Below, piece by piece: positions 1 through 11,995 of a stretch of DNA of 64,000 bases. Within the stretch, counting starts at the first letter, position 1; each line of letters starts with the position of its first letter. A model generated the notes under the pieces. That model saw only the letters and a list, made by a program, of their open reading frames with translations. It did no database searches and had not been told where the DNA came from. The position numbers and the translations under genes are program-made. This stretch comes from Echinococcus granulosus (Eukaryota; Platyhelminthes; Cestoda; Cyclophyllidea; Taeniidae), in contig NW_020170420.1 of NCBI RefSeq assembly GCF_000524195.1, forward strand, positions 554,910 to 618,909. Direction: 5' to 3'.

Positions 1-1469
1 TCGACAGCTCTTCATTCGACAATGCAATGGTGATGATGCAATTCGCCACTGGCACTCCTCCCAAGACGTAGACACTCGGTTACAGTGGAAGGACGTCTAT
101 TACCAAAGGTGGACAAATTAGTAGTTAGGAGGGGTCAAATCTTCTTACAAGCCACGGCGCATTCAAAATCCAAAAACTCAAACTGTTCAGTAATAGAGTG
201 CCACAAGGTAAATTGGATTAGACGCTCCCAAGGTGGCAATAGAAAACACAACCGGATTAGAGGTGAAGGGCGGATTGCCTTTGCGGTTGTGGAGTGGAAG
301 CTAGGCCAGCGCTTTAAGACCGGGCCGGTGGAACAAACAATTCGCTTGACGCACTGTTGCCGTTCAGTGCAACCCCGCACGATGACGTGCACGCCCCTAA
401 AATAGAACTGTTCCACCGCCTGAGGAAATGAAATTTTTTTTCCAGCTAAGAAGAAGGAACTAGGGTACTACTAGTGTACAAAGCTAGCCCTAATTAATTC
501 AGAGGAGACGGAGAAAATGCTAATGATGCACAAGAGAGGGCGGTTATCGCTTCATCCAGGTAAATTATCAAGTTTTGTACTACACCCCTATTTAGTATTG
601 CACAACTGTCGAGAGGATATTTTGAGCATCTGAGTACTAATTTCATGACCACAAAATTATACACCTAGAAAAGTGCAAATAAAAAACTATGTAGAACCCA
701 TTGTTCGTGTGCAAAACATTCGTGTCAAACAACCACACGGTAGGAGAAATGCTCACCACAGCTCAGTGGAGTATCCGCAGCTCGATAGTTTGGGAAATCA
801 ACTTTTGGAAATGGGTCAGCCTAGTGACCTCACTAACCTGACCCCACAGATGCATAAGTAGCAAGACTTTCAAATGATGGACAAGAAGTTGCTTCTCCCC
901 TAGAGCAAAGAACAGGTTTGCAAAGCGACCCAATTTATTCCAAAATTAGCGTTAAACGGTTATACAGAGAGGGCCCGCTACTTATTGCTTTCTAGTAGCA
1001 TGTCCCGAAGCGGAAAATCGATTCTGTGGGAGGAGATTGAGATGGGAAGCCGCTCAACAAATCGACAGAGTGGGATAACACTCTACAACCTCCATACCCT
1101 CATTCGCAATCATTTCCTAAATGGTGAAATCTGAAGGTTTATACTACTTAATTCGCAGTAGTACCCCCACAAGTCAATTGGCGCCGGACAACATTCAACT
1201 TGGCTGATGAGTTGTGTCTTACATTCGTAATAACTAGCTAAACAAAGAGGGGTTTTGAACTTAGCTCTAAAGCTGATTTAAAATGCAGGGAATTGGAGGT
1301 TAAAAGGAAAAATCATCACAAGACATCAAACCCTGTCTATTCAATTCACCCCCAGATCTGGTGGCTCAGAGCTACAAGGGAAGAAGGGGAACTGACACTC
1401 AGCCCATTTTGGTCGAATGTATCAGTAGAACGGTAATTTGAGAAAAGGGAATTAAAAATACCGACCCAC
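1..1469. other. Left flank, presumed ATAD1 intron
   Basis: No convincing exon is visible on either strand. The stretch lies downstream of the last visible ATAD1 exon, so it is probably intronic. The AAA-ATPase core exons of that gene should lie to the left of the window. A minus-strand open frame at 135-416 shows no family resemblance and no good splice context. Confidence 0.5.
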
Positions 1470-1846
1470 CTTCTTCCTCGCGGCCTTCTTCTCCTTCGAT
1501 GTGGGATTGAGTTGGTCGATGAGGTAGTACAAGAAGATCATGCTACCGACAAGGGACAAGGGGGGAATGGTGAGCCGCAGAAACCTCTGCAAAGGAGAGC
1601 GAGTGGGGGGATGGTGTGATAACAGATGTGGTGGTAGCGTTGAAGAACTACGTGGAACACTTTCTTGTGATAAGCCATGTGGCTCTACTCAAGTCGCCTA
1701 TCCCATGAGTCTCGAAACTCTATGGCATAAGCACTGCATGCGTCTGTCGGGGACAATCTCGGGCATGGTGTTTCGTGCCCAAGCTCCAAACAGTCATTCA
1801 CTTCTCTAATTAGTATGTCCCTCTGTGGAAACGGTGAAGACAGCAT
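1470..1846 (-). CDS. ATAD1: ATAD1/Msp1-type AAA ATPase, N-terminal exons (partial)
   Basis: ATAD1 (Msp1/Thorase) is a membrane-anchored AAA ATPase of the mitochondrial outer membrane and peroxisomes that extracts mislocalised tail-anchored proteins. Two exons are visible: 1846-1802 (15 codons, start MLSSPFPQRD) and 1586-1470 (39 codons), both in phase 0. Exon 2 has a good acceptor (tttgcag) and a GTGGGT donor; the exon 1 donor, GTGAAT, is weaker. The encoded protein has a hydrophobic anchor (about residues 20-37) followed by the juxtamembrane motif NPTSKEKKAA. This matches the remembered ATAD1 layout of a short N-terminus, one transmembrane helix and a D/NPT(S/R)K basic stretch. The Walker motifs and all of the ATPase core lie beyond the left edge. 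The identification therefore rests on about 54 residues. Another single-pass protein is possible but less likely. Confidence 0.6.
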
Positions 1847-1954
1847 ACATGATCGCAAAGTTGACAAACACTAGATGGCAAGACTTGAAGACTGTCCTAG
1901 GACAGTTCGGCCGCACCGACAAATCTCCCCATCCCAAAGCTTCCCAAATGCTAG

Positions 1955-2278
1955 TTAAAAGCTGACAAGTGCAGAGGACTAAGTCCAAAAATAAGTGTAC
2001 TTCCTAGGCCTAGAAAAAGGCGTTTTTCTTTGACAAGTTCTAGTACATGCCAAAACAATGGAGAGACAATTGCTTACGGCAATACGTTCCTCATTGCCAC
2101 CAGCATCAGCAGAATATGCTACGATTTGACGTCCTAGGGGATGGGAGATATGCAGCATGTCATAGAGCGTTCCCCACGCCTCCTTGAGATACTCTTTGAC
2201 AGCTGAAATTTGATTTTCCAACCATATTTGTGGTGGTTTGGAGGATTCCGCAAGCACGACTGGTGGTAGTTCTGACAT
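1955..2278 (-). CDS. Unidentified gene, probable 3' exons
   Basis: The exon at 2278-2078 (67 codons) is flanked by an acceptor (ctgcactgcag) and a strong GTAAGC donor. Its composition is protein-like, with motifs such as WLENQISAVKEYLKEAWG and SHPLGRQIV. A short terminal exon, 1978-1955, continues in phase 0 for seven codons to TAA after a good acceptor (ggacttag). That would place the stop 109 bp upstream of the ATAD1 start on the same strand. I recognise no family. Upstream exons should lie above 2280 but none stood out. The first exon looks real; the link to the terminal exon is a guess. Confidence 0.4.
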
Positions 2279-5200
2279 CTGCAGTGCAGCCAAGACAGCA
2301 AGTGTTACAGAATGACAAAAAAAGTCCGAATCAGGGGACAAGATTAGAACAGAACGATCTTTTCACTAACTGAAGCCGACTTTTCAGCCTCTACACTTCC
2401 GTTACCAAGTTTACTGGAATGCGAACAGTCTCTAAGAACTTCCGTACGCCCAGACTACAATGGCTTACTTCTCTGGGTATAAATTGAAGCCCTATGTAAG
2501 TGATGGAAGTGGGCTAACACGATCCAAGTGGACAAAGAACCGAATGGCTGAATCAGTGGGAAATCACGGAAGAAGGATCTTTGGAACTGCCAACATTTGT
2601 CACCCAACGATTGACTTGACTTCCATCATGACGGGAGTGCACGATGCTGCTCCTCGCCTATTTCTCCTTTAGGAAAATGGTTATGAGAAAAGCGAGTGAC
2701 ACAGATTATGCACACCCCTGGAGAGCGTCAACCAGCTTAAAGTACTACCTCCTAAATCGACTTCGCTTAGCATGCAACACCACAATTCCGGAATCTCAAC
2801 TTAATCCAGTAAGGAAGAAGCGTTTCCACTATGATCCATATCCACCGAACCTTTGCTCCTGCTTTATAGTCAAATACCATTTACAGGGCGAATTATGATG
2901 GCCGAAGCAGAGGAGCGGTTACAGAGTGAAGGTTGTGCTAAAACCTCCTAATTTTAGACTGGTATGAGCATTGGAAAACTAACCATGTCTTTAGAGGCGG
3001 CTCGGAGATTGTAGAATTAGTAATGAGGGGAAAATGGCAAGTTAAAAGCAGTTACTAGGAGACAAAGAGGCGAAAAGTTGGCAAGACACGAGGGGTTGAA
3101 AAAGCCACAGACACCAGGCGTCGTAGAAGCACTGGTGAGTCATGCGTGTCCTCTGCCCTCTCTCGCCTCCGGTCGTACAGTCACTTCACTCCAAACCATG
3201 ATGGGTAAACAAATTGAGTGAGGGTCTCACACATGCATCCGGCTTAATGATGTGGTTAAATCGGGAGGAGGGGGGGGGGGGGAGCCTGAAATGCGTAATG
3301 TGTGTACAGATTGGCATAGGGAACTCCTAGAGGGAGACGCATACACAAGATACTCTCACCAAGATGAGCAGAGCTGGAGAAAGACATATTCTCACTTCTG
3401 AGGGAGAAAAAATACCAAAGTATAGCTGTTTATGTTATTTTCACTAGTGGTATTTTTTATAAATGAAAATTTCACAGGATAAAACATACATCAACACTTT
3501 TACGGCACATACAAGCGCGGACGTAGCGTGCCTTTCTTTAATTAATTAAAAATAATATCTCAAGGTGGAATAAAGATTAAACTTTGAAAGACACCTGAAA
3601 CGCATGCAGAATCCAAAATAACAGATGGGACTTATTAAGGGGTAAATTTGGGATAGTTGAGAATGTTTAGGCGGAAAACTGGTTTGAACATATGTATCGA
3701 AACTTGTTTCATCGTGTAACACTAGCCTAATCTCGAGAATGTGCTTAATTAAGCCTGTTTAAGTGTCGACGTGAGGCAACAACTTCAGCGAATGGATAGA
3801 ATGCGATAAACTACTAGCGGAGAATAAGTACCAACGTAACACAACTCTGTAATTAGAATACGATACGGATTTAAGGCATATTTACTTGGAGGTGCTGCAA
3901 CAGAAAAAAATGAGGGATAAACAATAGAGATGCCATAAAAGAATAGCAAGACCTGTTGGGATGGTTGACTAATATTTGCTGAAGGTGAGTTCGCACCTAA
4001 CGGAAAATATACGAAGGGGCGTGGTCCGACGAAGACACATTGTAGTCAAACACCACAGGACGAATTGTAAACAGTAATGTGCAACGACTTGTTACTGGCA
4101 AAAATGCGCAACTGATACAGAACTACGACCTATGATATCCGTAGCTTCAGTCCCTCTGAGTAAAGCCTGATATTCTGTTTGCCACGTCCCTTAACAGACA
4201 GCCAAATCTTTTGTGCATGGTGGAACCCTGTCATCAATCGAGTATTCAGCAAAGACTAGCACCATGATTAAGCCTTTATAAAATGTGATCTAACAAAAGG
4301 AGAAAAAAAGTGGGTGATACAAACGGTTCCGACCTGTATTGAAAAGAATAGTTTGACGCTCATAGACCAAACAGTGTACTAGTGACGTGATATGAAAAAA
4401 ACCCTCAAAATCATTTACAAGGACAAATTGAGATCCCTATTACAAGGAACTTTGACAAAACAAATAAAGGGGAATGGGTACAACGAAATTCCAAAAAATT
4501 GAGGGTAGAGTAAGCAAACCCAGAGGGACCATTTTCTTCAAAAAGGTAATTACAATATAATAAAACAGCCATCTAGTCTGCACAGTTGTAATTCAACAAC
4601 CCAAAAAATAAAAAAAGGAGTTTACAACGGTACGTGACTGACCAAATGGGTACCGACCCCATTTTACTGAAGCAGATTCCTATAATACAACACCTGCACC
4701 GATAATCAAGCAAAAAAATAGGAAGGAGGAGCTTCCCATGACCTTCTTAACCGATATAGGCCTACAACAATTATTGACGATATTGACAAGTAAAATACTG
4801 ACAAACCAAGAGTTCAACCGCGGCTACAAAACAGGACAAAAGGACCGCAATCTAGAAGTGAAAATGCAAATTTGTCATAAAAAACAGCACTTCTGGCTAA
4901 TGTTCTCAAAAGAGGTACTGGAATTACACAACGGCAGCACTTAAAATAGACCCTGCAAGAACGGGACTTAGTGTCTTAGCTGTAAGAGGTTTCAGGCGTT
5001 ATCACACCAAAACACCCGCCTTGAAATCTTACAGTACACTTGGAATATTGGACAATAATCCATACACAGACAGAACAAACAAGGGAAAACCTTCATGGCA
5101 AAGGTAAGCGCGGACGCACCAAAAAAGTGCCGGGTCATGTGGGTTATTATAACGCTGCAAAGGTCAACCAAAACAAAATCCAAACCATTTTGTGGCTAAA

Positions 5201-5909
5201 AATTGGATATAAATTATGTTGAACATATACTCTTATTTCAGTTCAATGTAGGCTTTAAAGATGTATAAGTTTGGGCGTTTCAACAATGAAGTGTACGCTT
5301 ATTTGTACCATAATTAAAGCTGTGTATTGAAATGTTTTAAAAGTTTGTCTACTTTTACTTTTAAGTGTAAAGTGATTGAGTTCCATGGATTGCAATTCAG
5401 CCAGGCTATGTGGCTTCTGGTTCATGCTATATGCCTTAACTCTTCTGGTCGTAGGCAATGCATCCTTTGTCATACTGCCGTGGCGTCTTGAGACTTCAAG
5501 AAAGGGTTTTGATACGTCATGTATGAACTAAAAACGATCTGAATGAACTCAAACCCTGCTCGGTGGAGATTTTGAGCCGAAAAGTGAGGCAAACTTTTGC
5601 CATAAATAATTATAACCTGGAAGTATGTACATGGCTTGTTGTAAAGCCAACAAAAGGGTCAGTCATTAAAATTTCTACCATTCTGCTGCCTTTGTATTAT
5701 TCCAAATTTTTAACAGATAAATACTAAGCTTGAATAACGGAATAGCAAAAAAGTTTTTTGCAAAAATGCAAAAAAATTTCAATTACTTTTTCGAAGAAAA
5801 CCCAGCCTTTTTTCTAACCCCAAGTTCACAGAATCCCCAGTATTAAATGGCACATCATTCAACCCAACTGAATACATCCGTGACGGGTAGTCAATAGTTT
5901 GTGGTTTCG
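2279..5909. other. Intergenic region, no gene seen
   Basis: No exon or RNA gene could be supported here. It is moderately AT-rich and contains a 13-base G run at 3270-3282 and many short A/T runs from about 4400 to 5800. Upstream exons of the unnamed minus-strand gene may lie in the left part. The 5' UTR and promoter of the KCTD10-type gene should lie at the right end. No clear TATA box was found. Confidence 0.5.
3270..3282 (+). repeat. Poly-G tract
   Basis: Thirteen consecutive G bases lie in the intergenic region left of the KCTD10-type gene. Confidence 0.9.
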
Positions 5910-8900
5910 ATGTCTGTCGAATGTTTTGGCAGTCGGGATTGGCTTGGTAATTATGTCAAGATCAATGTTGGAGGTTCCTTATTTTACACCACCATATCTA
6001 CCCTCACACGGGAAGATAGTATGCTCAAAGCACTGTTCAGTGGACGTATGGACGTTAAAACTGACGATGACGGTAATTTCATTATCACCAAGTTACCTAT
6101 CTTGTCAACATTTGAGTGGAATTCTGGTAGTGCTTTACTTGCAAAAAGATGTTGCTTTAGATTTTTCATCGAAGTCTAAGAATAGACTGCATAACTTCAA
6201 TTTCTTTAATAATCGAAGGTATTGCGCTGTTTATGCGTGATTCTCCGATCACAGGCAGACCTCTATGATCATTCTTTGCTAATGCTATGCGAATTCTTGT
6301 ATTTCTTTTACATTTTATTTCGTAGTTTGGTGAAACTGTATCATAATTCAGGATTATAAGTGAAGCGATATAACTACATCTCTATACCCATTTCCGCAAT
6401 CCAGTTCGTTTTAAGAAATATTAAAATCTTTGTTTTAAGTCTGGCTGTTCCGTTATGCAATGTTGTATTGTTTATGAAACGTATGAGTAGTCGTATTCTT
6501 TCGTCTTCGTTCTTGTTTCTTTCATCTTTGTTCTTGTTTGGTGTCATTGGCTGTCTTGCACGACAACTGGGCTACTTCTGATTAGATTTTTAGCGAAAAA
6601 TTTGATGAAACCGCAATTGGAAATAGCATTTACTCTCCTGTAGACTGGATTTTTTTTCTACGAACTGAAATTTTATGCTATAATCTGATAGGTACGTAGT
6701 GATGATTTTTTTTATCATTTTACAGTCCAACCATCTGTCTGGGTCACCTTTAGGTCTCCAACAAGTAAATACAGCGCAGATAAACGTGTTTATTGTTCCT
6801 CTATTTTGGTTGTATGATATTGGCAGCTTTCTATGGAAATGCAACTCTTGTGATTGAGTTTGTTGGTAGGAGTTGGCGTGTTTTTAAAAGCTTCTCTTTT
6901 CGGGTCTCTGTGGGTCCAGTCTCTCGTAACAACTGCTTTTGTTATAAAATGATTAACAAATACACTTTGACGCCATTTACATTTGAAGCATCAGTAGAAT
7001 TGTTGCTATTCTTTGTAATCGTCTAGGGATACAGGGTATATTTCATCACGCTATCCCGAATGTAGCATCCGAGTTACCCCTAGAAACACAATGAGAACTG
7101 CGTTTATTGAACCAGCCTTACAATCAAAGCACAAACAGACTGGGGGACTGAAAAAATGGGTGGCGCAAACAGGCCTTCGTAACATTGGTTGGTTAGAGAA
7201 TATTAGTCCATAAGTGAGATGACTCCTAAACGTATTCTTTGCACCACAGGTTGGGTTCTTCTGGATCGCAGTGGCAAGCACTTTCACCTGATCCTCAACT
7301 ATCTTCGCGATGGTTCCGTTCCATTGCCTGACAATCGTCAGGATCTTGAAGAGCTTCTTGTTGAGACGCGTTTCTACTGCCTAGAGGGTCTGCGCCGCAT
7401 GTGCGAAGAGAAGCTGGAAAAGTTGGTGGCAGAAACACAAGAGAAACCCAATGCGGCGAGCATCTACATTGTTAAGTATCCCAAAGTCACGAAAGCTATA
7501 TTTGCCTCCACGAAAAAGGTATTTCTCCTATTAGATTAGTTTCTTTTCCACTTTTTTAGTAATTTTAAGTTCTTTAGTTCTATTCTGACATCAGCCACTA
7601 TTTACCTGAGCATGTAGTATGATTTTAAGGAGTTTTTGGAATCTGAGTAGCTGTGATTGAATCACTGTTATTATTTATGTTCGATTGGCAGTCACTTTAC
7701 TGTGACACTTAACTTTTGATGGTGTATGCCTTTAGAGTACCGGATAGATCCAATTTGTAGCGTAGGAGTGCTTTCTGGAGGCGCATCAAAGTTGGCACTA
7801 GAATTTGATTTGGATATCTGATTAGGCTTACCCAAATCCTGGGACCCATGAATCATGGGAGTGGTTTTCGTGCGCCTTGATCTAACCCCACCTTTTTCGA
7901 ATAGCATATGCATTTTGTTAGGTCACGTGATTGTGTGGACTTTACCACTGTGTATCGTTTTCTGATGCATTTTCTAGCCAGTCGTCAAATTAACAATGAA
8001 CCGATACAACAACGTGTTCTCGTACACCAAGTACGTTAACTTATGTCTAATCCTTCATTTTTATGAACCAATTCAGTTTTAATTCCTCATTTTTTGTATT
8101 GTTGCCTCTTTATCTCGATTTGTTAGTAATTGGAATGCTGGAGGATGCCTAAATTTAAGTCTGCTACATGTTGATTCTAGAGCCTTTTCATGGTTTTCAG
8201 TGATTTTTCTCTATCACCATTGCTGGTGAAGATAACTCTCAAACAAGGACTGACTTCGTAGTAGGACTTTGGCACTCGCGTTTTGTTATAGATCGAACCG
8301 AAGTCACTGTGTTGCCACCAGTTTCACTACAATTAGTTCCATCTACATTGGGGGTGTCACCTCAGAATTTGTTTTCCCTATCTGCGTCCTCTTCGCAGCT
8401 CACTAGTGATGATGCTATGGCCGACACATGTGGAGTTCTGGTAGAATTGATGGTTTTGGGAGTGTCTGGTATTGGTTGTCCAAAGTAACGTTACCCTGCA
8501 GGCGGATAGTTCATCCAAGACCGATTTTATCCACTTCTCTGCAATCGTTTCATTCACTTACTAGCTGCGGTAGGAACCTAACCGTGATAACTGTTGGTAC
8601 TTCGACTCGCCCCTTCCATTCTCTGTGACTTGTCATGTTAGGTCTTGAAAGTGCGGCAGCTCGACGTTCGCCTTTGGACTGTTTTGTCACCTCATCTTCC
8701 CATGCCACTCGAGTTTCTGGACGTGCCACCCACATTTACCTCCACTATGGTAACAAAAACATTTACATTTTTTTCAGTCAGTACCCTTCAAACACTTCCA
8801 TGATTATAGTGCATCAAGATCGCATTGTGTCTTGCGAAAATTCACGTGAAAATAACTAGAGATGGTAACAACAAATGTGTGATGTTAACGGTGTCCACTC

Positions 8901-11330
8901 ACCTCGGCGATTTTGGTAGAACTTGTCACTCACTCCCTCTGGCGGCAAACTATCATGCGACCAGGGTGGTCATGGTTTCCGATGCACCTCGCTGTAATGA
9001 CTTGACGTAACTGACGGGCAATTGTCAAATGCATGCATCATCATCAATTCGGTGATCCTTAAGTCCTCATTTTATAACATTTCGGCTGAATCCGATGAGC
9101 ATTTTCCCGGTACGTCTGCCTTACCAACTAAAATTTAACTCGGTTCCAAAGCTGGACAGATTAGATTCGCATTAGAAGGCGCGGTTTATGGCATTAGAAC
9201 AAAGCACCGCCGGGAAATGGTCGTGGTCACGTTGGGGGAGGGAAGCCTCTCTGTTCATGATTAATGTAGCGCTTGAATGTCCGTGTTGCGTGTGCTAGTG
9301 ACCCAGCGGTTTGTATTTTCCTCCACAGTAACTCGCACGACAACCTGCTTCGGAATATTGAGTGCTTGGAGAAGTATGCTCTCATGTTCGCCGATCGGGT
9401 GGTCTTCATCAAGGATGTGAGAGACAAGTGTGAACAAAATGAGATTTGCGAATGGGGCTTCTACTGGCGGTGCCACAAACTCAAGAGCATCGATTGCATT
9501 GCCATTCACTACTCCTCCGAAAAACGACTCATCAAGGTGAGTTTTTTTGGTCTTCTAACTTGTAGGGAGTTTAAAAAGGTGGGATATTGTAGGGTTTTTA
9601 ACTACGTCGAAAAGCCGTTAGACTTAGGCGGGAAAAATTCACCTCATTGATTTTGATGAGGAGGATCCCTTGAGCCTGGCTGATGTTCCATGTGGGACAA
9701 TCCAGGACTCAGAGTCGTACGTGTAGCTTTCTCTGTAGCTTGTCAAATTCATACACTTTAAAACCCCCATGTCTGGCAGTCTGTCATTATTGTGTACCTC
9801 TTTTTGGCCTTTCCTCCGTCATCCTTCTATTATGAATTCTAAGTTCGTACAATGTCGACTGAATCCTGGTGCCTGTCACTCCACCTCTTCCGCCTTACGA
9901 ACAGGGTGTAACTTGGTTTCAGCAGTGCAAAGACCAGTTTCTCATCAAATCTACCGCACAGCGTTTGGAGAGGGTGTGGTATGGGGTGTCAGAATAAAGT
10001 ACCGCTCAGGAATAACTTACATAAATAAATATTTCAAGGCAGATCCTGATTTGTGCATCACGTTGAAGAGGGGGGCCTTTCCGTTCTTCATCATAACGAC
10101 TGGAGATTCGCGTGTCGCTATGGCACTAAGTAATTGAAGGTCAGTATGCGAAGAACTGCTCGCGGTTATGTTTAGCGTGGGCGGCAAAACTGTGAGGTGA
10201 ATATTGCGGTGGAAGAAAATTCAACAATCGAGTGTCATGCTCTGCAGCATCAGATGACAAGGGGCTCGAAGGACTTGTGATTCGTCCTGCACTTCTTCAC
10301 CTCACCACGTCAAAATGCGTATTCGCTGACTGGCCGATTGACTTGTGATTGAAAATGCCCTTTATGTTTCATCTGGTCACCCCAGACCCTGCACCAAGGC
10401 GACTGCATTGAAGACGCTTGTTCAGCTGTTGAAGGCCAACCAGTTACAGCTAAGGTTGGCCAATCTACAGGATACAATCAAATTTGAAGGTGTCCAGGGC
10501 AGTACCTTTTGAGAAGCAGCCAGGAATCCATTAAGTGGGTCTAGATATAGCTCCACCATAAAACCATGCCATCTCCATGATTCCTTTCAGTCTCACCTGT
10601 GAATACTTCACCTTCGATAAACACAAAGTTGAAGGTATCTTTGTGGTCAAAAGGGACAAGAATTAGAAAGTGCTCTCTTTCGGAAGGTGGAAGGGATGAG
10701 ACTGATGACACGTCGGTAAAGGCTTTGGTAGTGCTTTCAGTTCTTCCTTATGATTTACTTCAAGCAAGTACCATTTCCGCTTAGGTCGAATTCCCCGAAT
10801 CGAAGATTCACGAAGAAATGCTCTTCCTTCTCTCCATCTCCGATCGCGACCTCTCCGATGCAGAAATCCTCGACACCGCAATGTGCCGTGGCAGCGCAGC
10901 TGGTCTCAGTCTCCCCACTACCGCTGCTGTCTCCCAACCCTCCACCTCCCCCGCCGACCCCAATGAAGAGTCCATCGCTCATGAACCAGAAACTGCGTCT
11001 TCTTCCTCGGTTGCCTCCTCTTCCGTCCCAACCACTGCTGCCTCTGCTTCTGCCTCCGCCTCTACCTCTGCCATCTCCCGGGGAGTGAGAGGAGAGGAGG
11101 AGGTGATGACCCAGCGCTCCCTAGCTGGGCTCTTTCCCCGAACATCTTTGCCATCGTCCTTTGCTGCGTCGTCATCGGCGGGGACGACAGGAGCTACGAC
11201 AACAACAACAACAACAACGGTGGCGCAGACAGCTTCTGCCGGACCTGGCGTTGCTGCAGGTGGTACCTCTCACTCGCGAGGTTTCGTGGGCGCTTTTGCG
11301 AGCTCGCATCGTGGTCCGAGAAGATCGTGA
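5910..11330 (+). CDS. KCTD10: BACURD/KCTD10-type BTB domain cullin-3 adaptor
   Basis: BACURD proteins (KCTD10, KCTD13, TNFAIP1) are substrate adaptors of cullin-3 ubiquitin ligases, known for targeting RhoA and for binding PCNA. Five exons join in frame: 5910-6072, 7250-7518, 7978-8030, 9329-9536 and 10785-11330 (412 aa). The BTB fold begins [14 protein letters not shown] and continues through FSGRMDV. It crosses a phase-1 intron into [12 protein letters not shown] and ILNYLRDG. The family's second half follows: [16 protein letters not shown], then [11 protein letters not shown], then [11 protein letters not shown] at the start of exon 5. The first ATG in this frame is at 5910; GTG at 5901 is not a eukaryotic start. 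The tail departs from the family: after about residue 265 it becomes a long Ser/Ala/Thr-rich region with a poly-Thr run coded by ACA/ACG repeats, replacing the short acidic/basic tail of vertebrates. It is probably the single co-orthologue of the three vertebrate genes. Confidence 0.88.
9628..9726 (+). CDS. Possible alternative last exon of the KCTD10-type gene
   Basis: Inside the last intron, after an acceptor-like acttag, there is an open frame in the same phase as the end of exon 4. It codes 32 acidic residues ([10 protein letters not shown], then TIQDSESYV) and ends in TAG. Splicing to it would end the protein before the conserved VEFPES block. It could equally be chance intronic sequence. 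Confidence 0.2.
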   Translation, partial: AGKIHLIDFDEEDPLSLADVPCGTIQDSESYV

Positions 11331-11995
11331 AATGGGTACTTTTGATGGTTATCTTCCTCTTCTCTTTATCTTTTGTCTGATCTTGTAATGCAGTGATGTG
11401 GTTAGTGTGTACAGTGGAAGCGTCATTTCACTCATCCTACCATTGGGATCTATTTATCTGGGTTATTTTCACTTTGTTGGCATAATATTACAGAGTCATT
11501 TCTTCGCTCTTTTGTTTTGACGCGCTGGGGCGGGGGGTCCAGATCGTCGGAGGTAGTGGGCTGCCCGCCTTGCAAGGTTGTGTTGCACGGTGTGTTGGTT
11601 CACGGACTTGGAGAGTGTATGCTTCCAATCAGTCATTGCCAAAGCAGCTGGGGTGCAGTGGATTGAGCCCAAAGGGTAGCGCGACTGCTGTAAGAGTAAG
11701 GGGGGTGCTAATTTCCTTAGTTCCTCCTATTTGCTGTTAGTGTTGCTAAACTTCAGAAAATCCAGCTATCCATCATAGTAACACAATCACAAATATTCAT
11801 AAATAGGTCCAAATTACGAACAATGAGCTGTCGTAAGTTTGCACATGTTGCATATATGCGTCAATGAACCGTCGACAGCATTACGTAAAAGTAATTCCCA
11901 ATGTCAAAATAAATGCAACAGAATTTGTATAAGGTAAAATATGAGTTGCAGAGAGTGGATACCACCATATTTAAAAGCATACTTAATGCACAAAA
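11331..11995 (+). other. KCTD10-type 3' UTR and DEPDC1-type upstream region
   Basis: This short gap separates two genes in the same orientation. It contains an AATAAA at 11908-11913, a plausible poly(A) signal for the upstream gene, only 83 bases before the next start codon. No other gene is seen. Confidence 0.45.
11908..11913 (+). terminator. Candidate poly(A) signal AATAAA
   Basis: A canonical hexamer lies 577 bases after the KCTD10-type stop. If used, the two transcripts nearly abut. Confidence 0.35.

Noticed and set aside
5984..6169. Minus-strand open frame opposite the BTB exon
   Set aside because: It is the antisense shadow of the first KCTD10-type exon.
9769..10137. 122-codon + frame inside the last intron of the KCTD10-type gene
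   Set aside because: It lies within an intron whose flanking exons join perfectly. Composition is not protein-like and there are no motifs.
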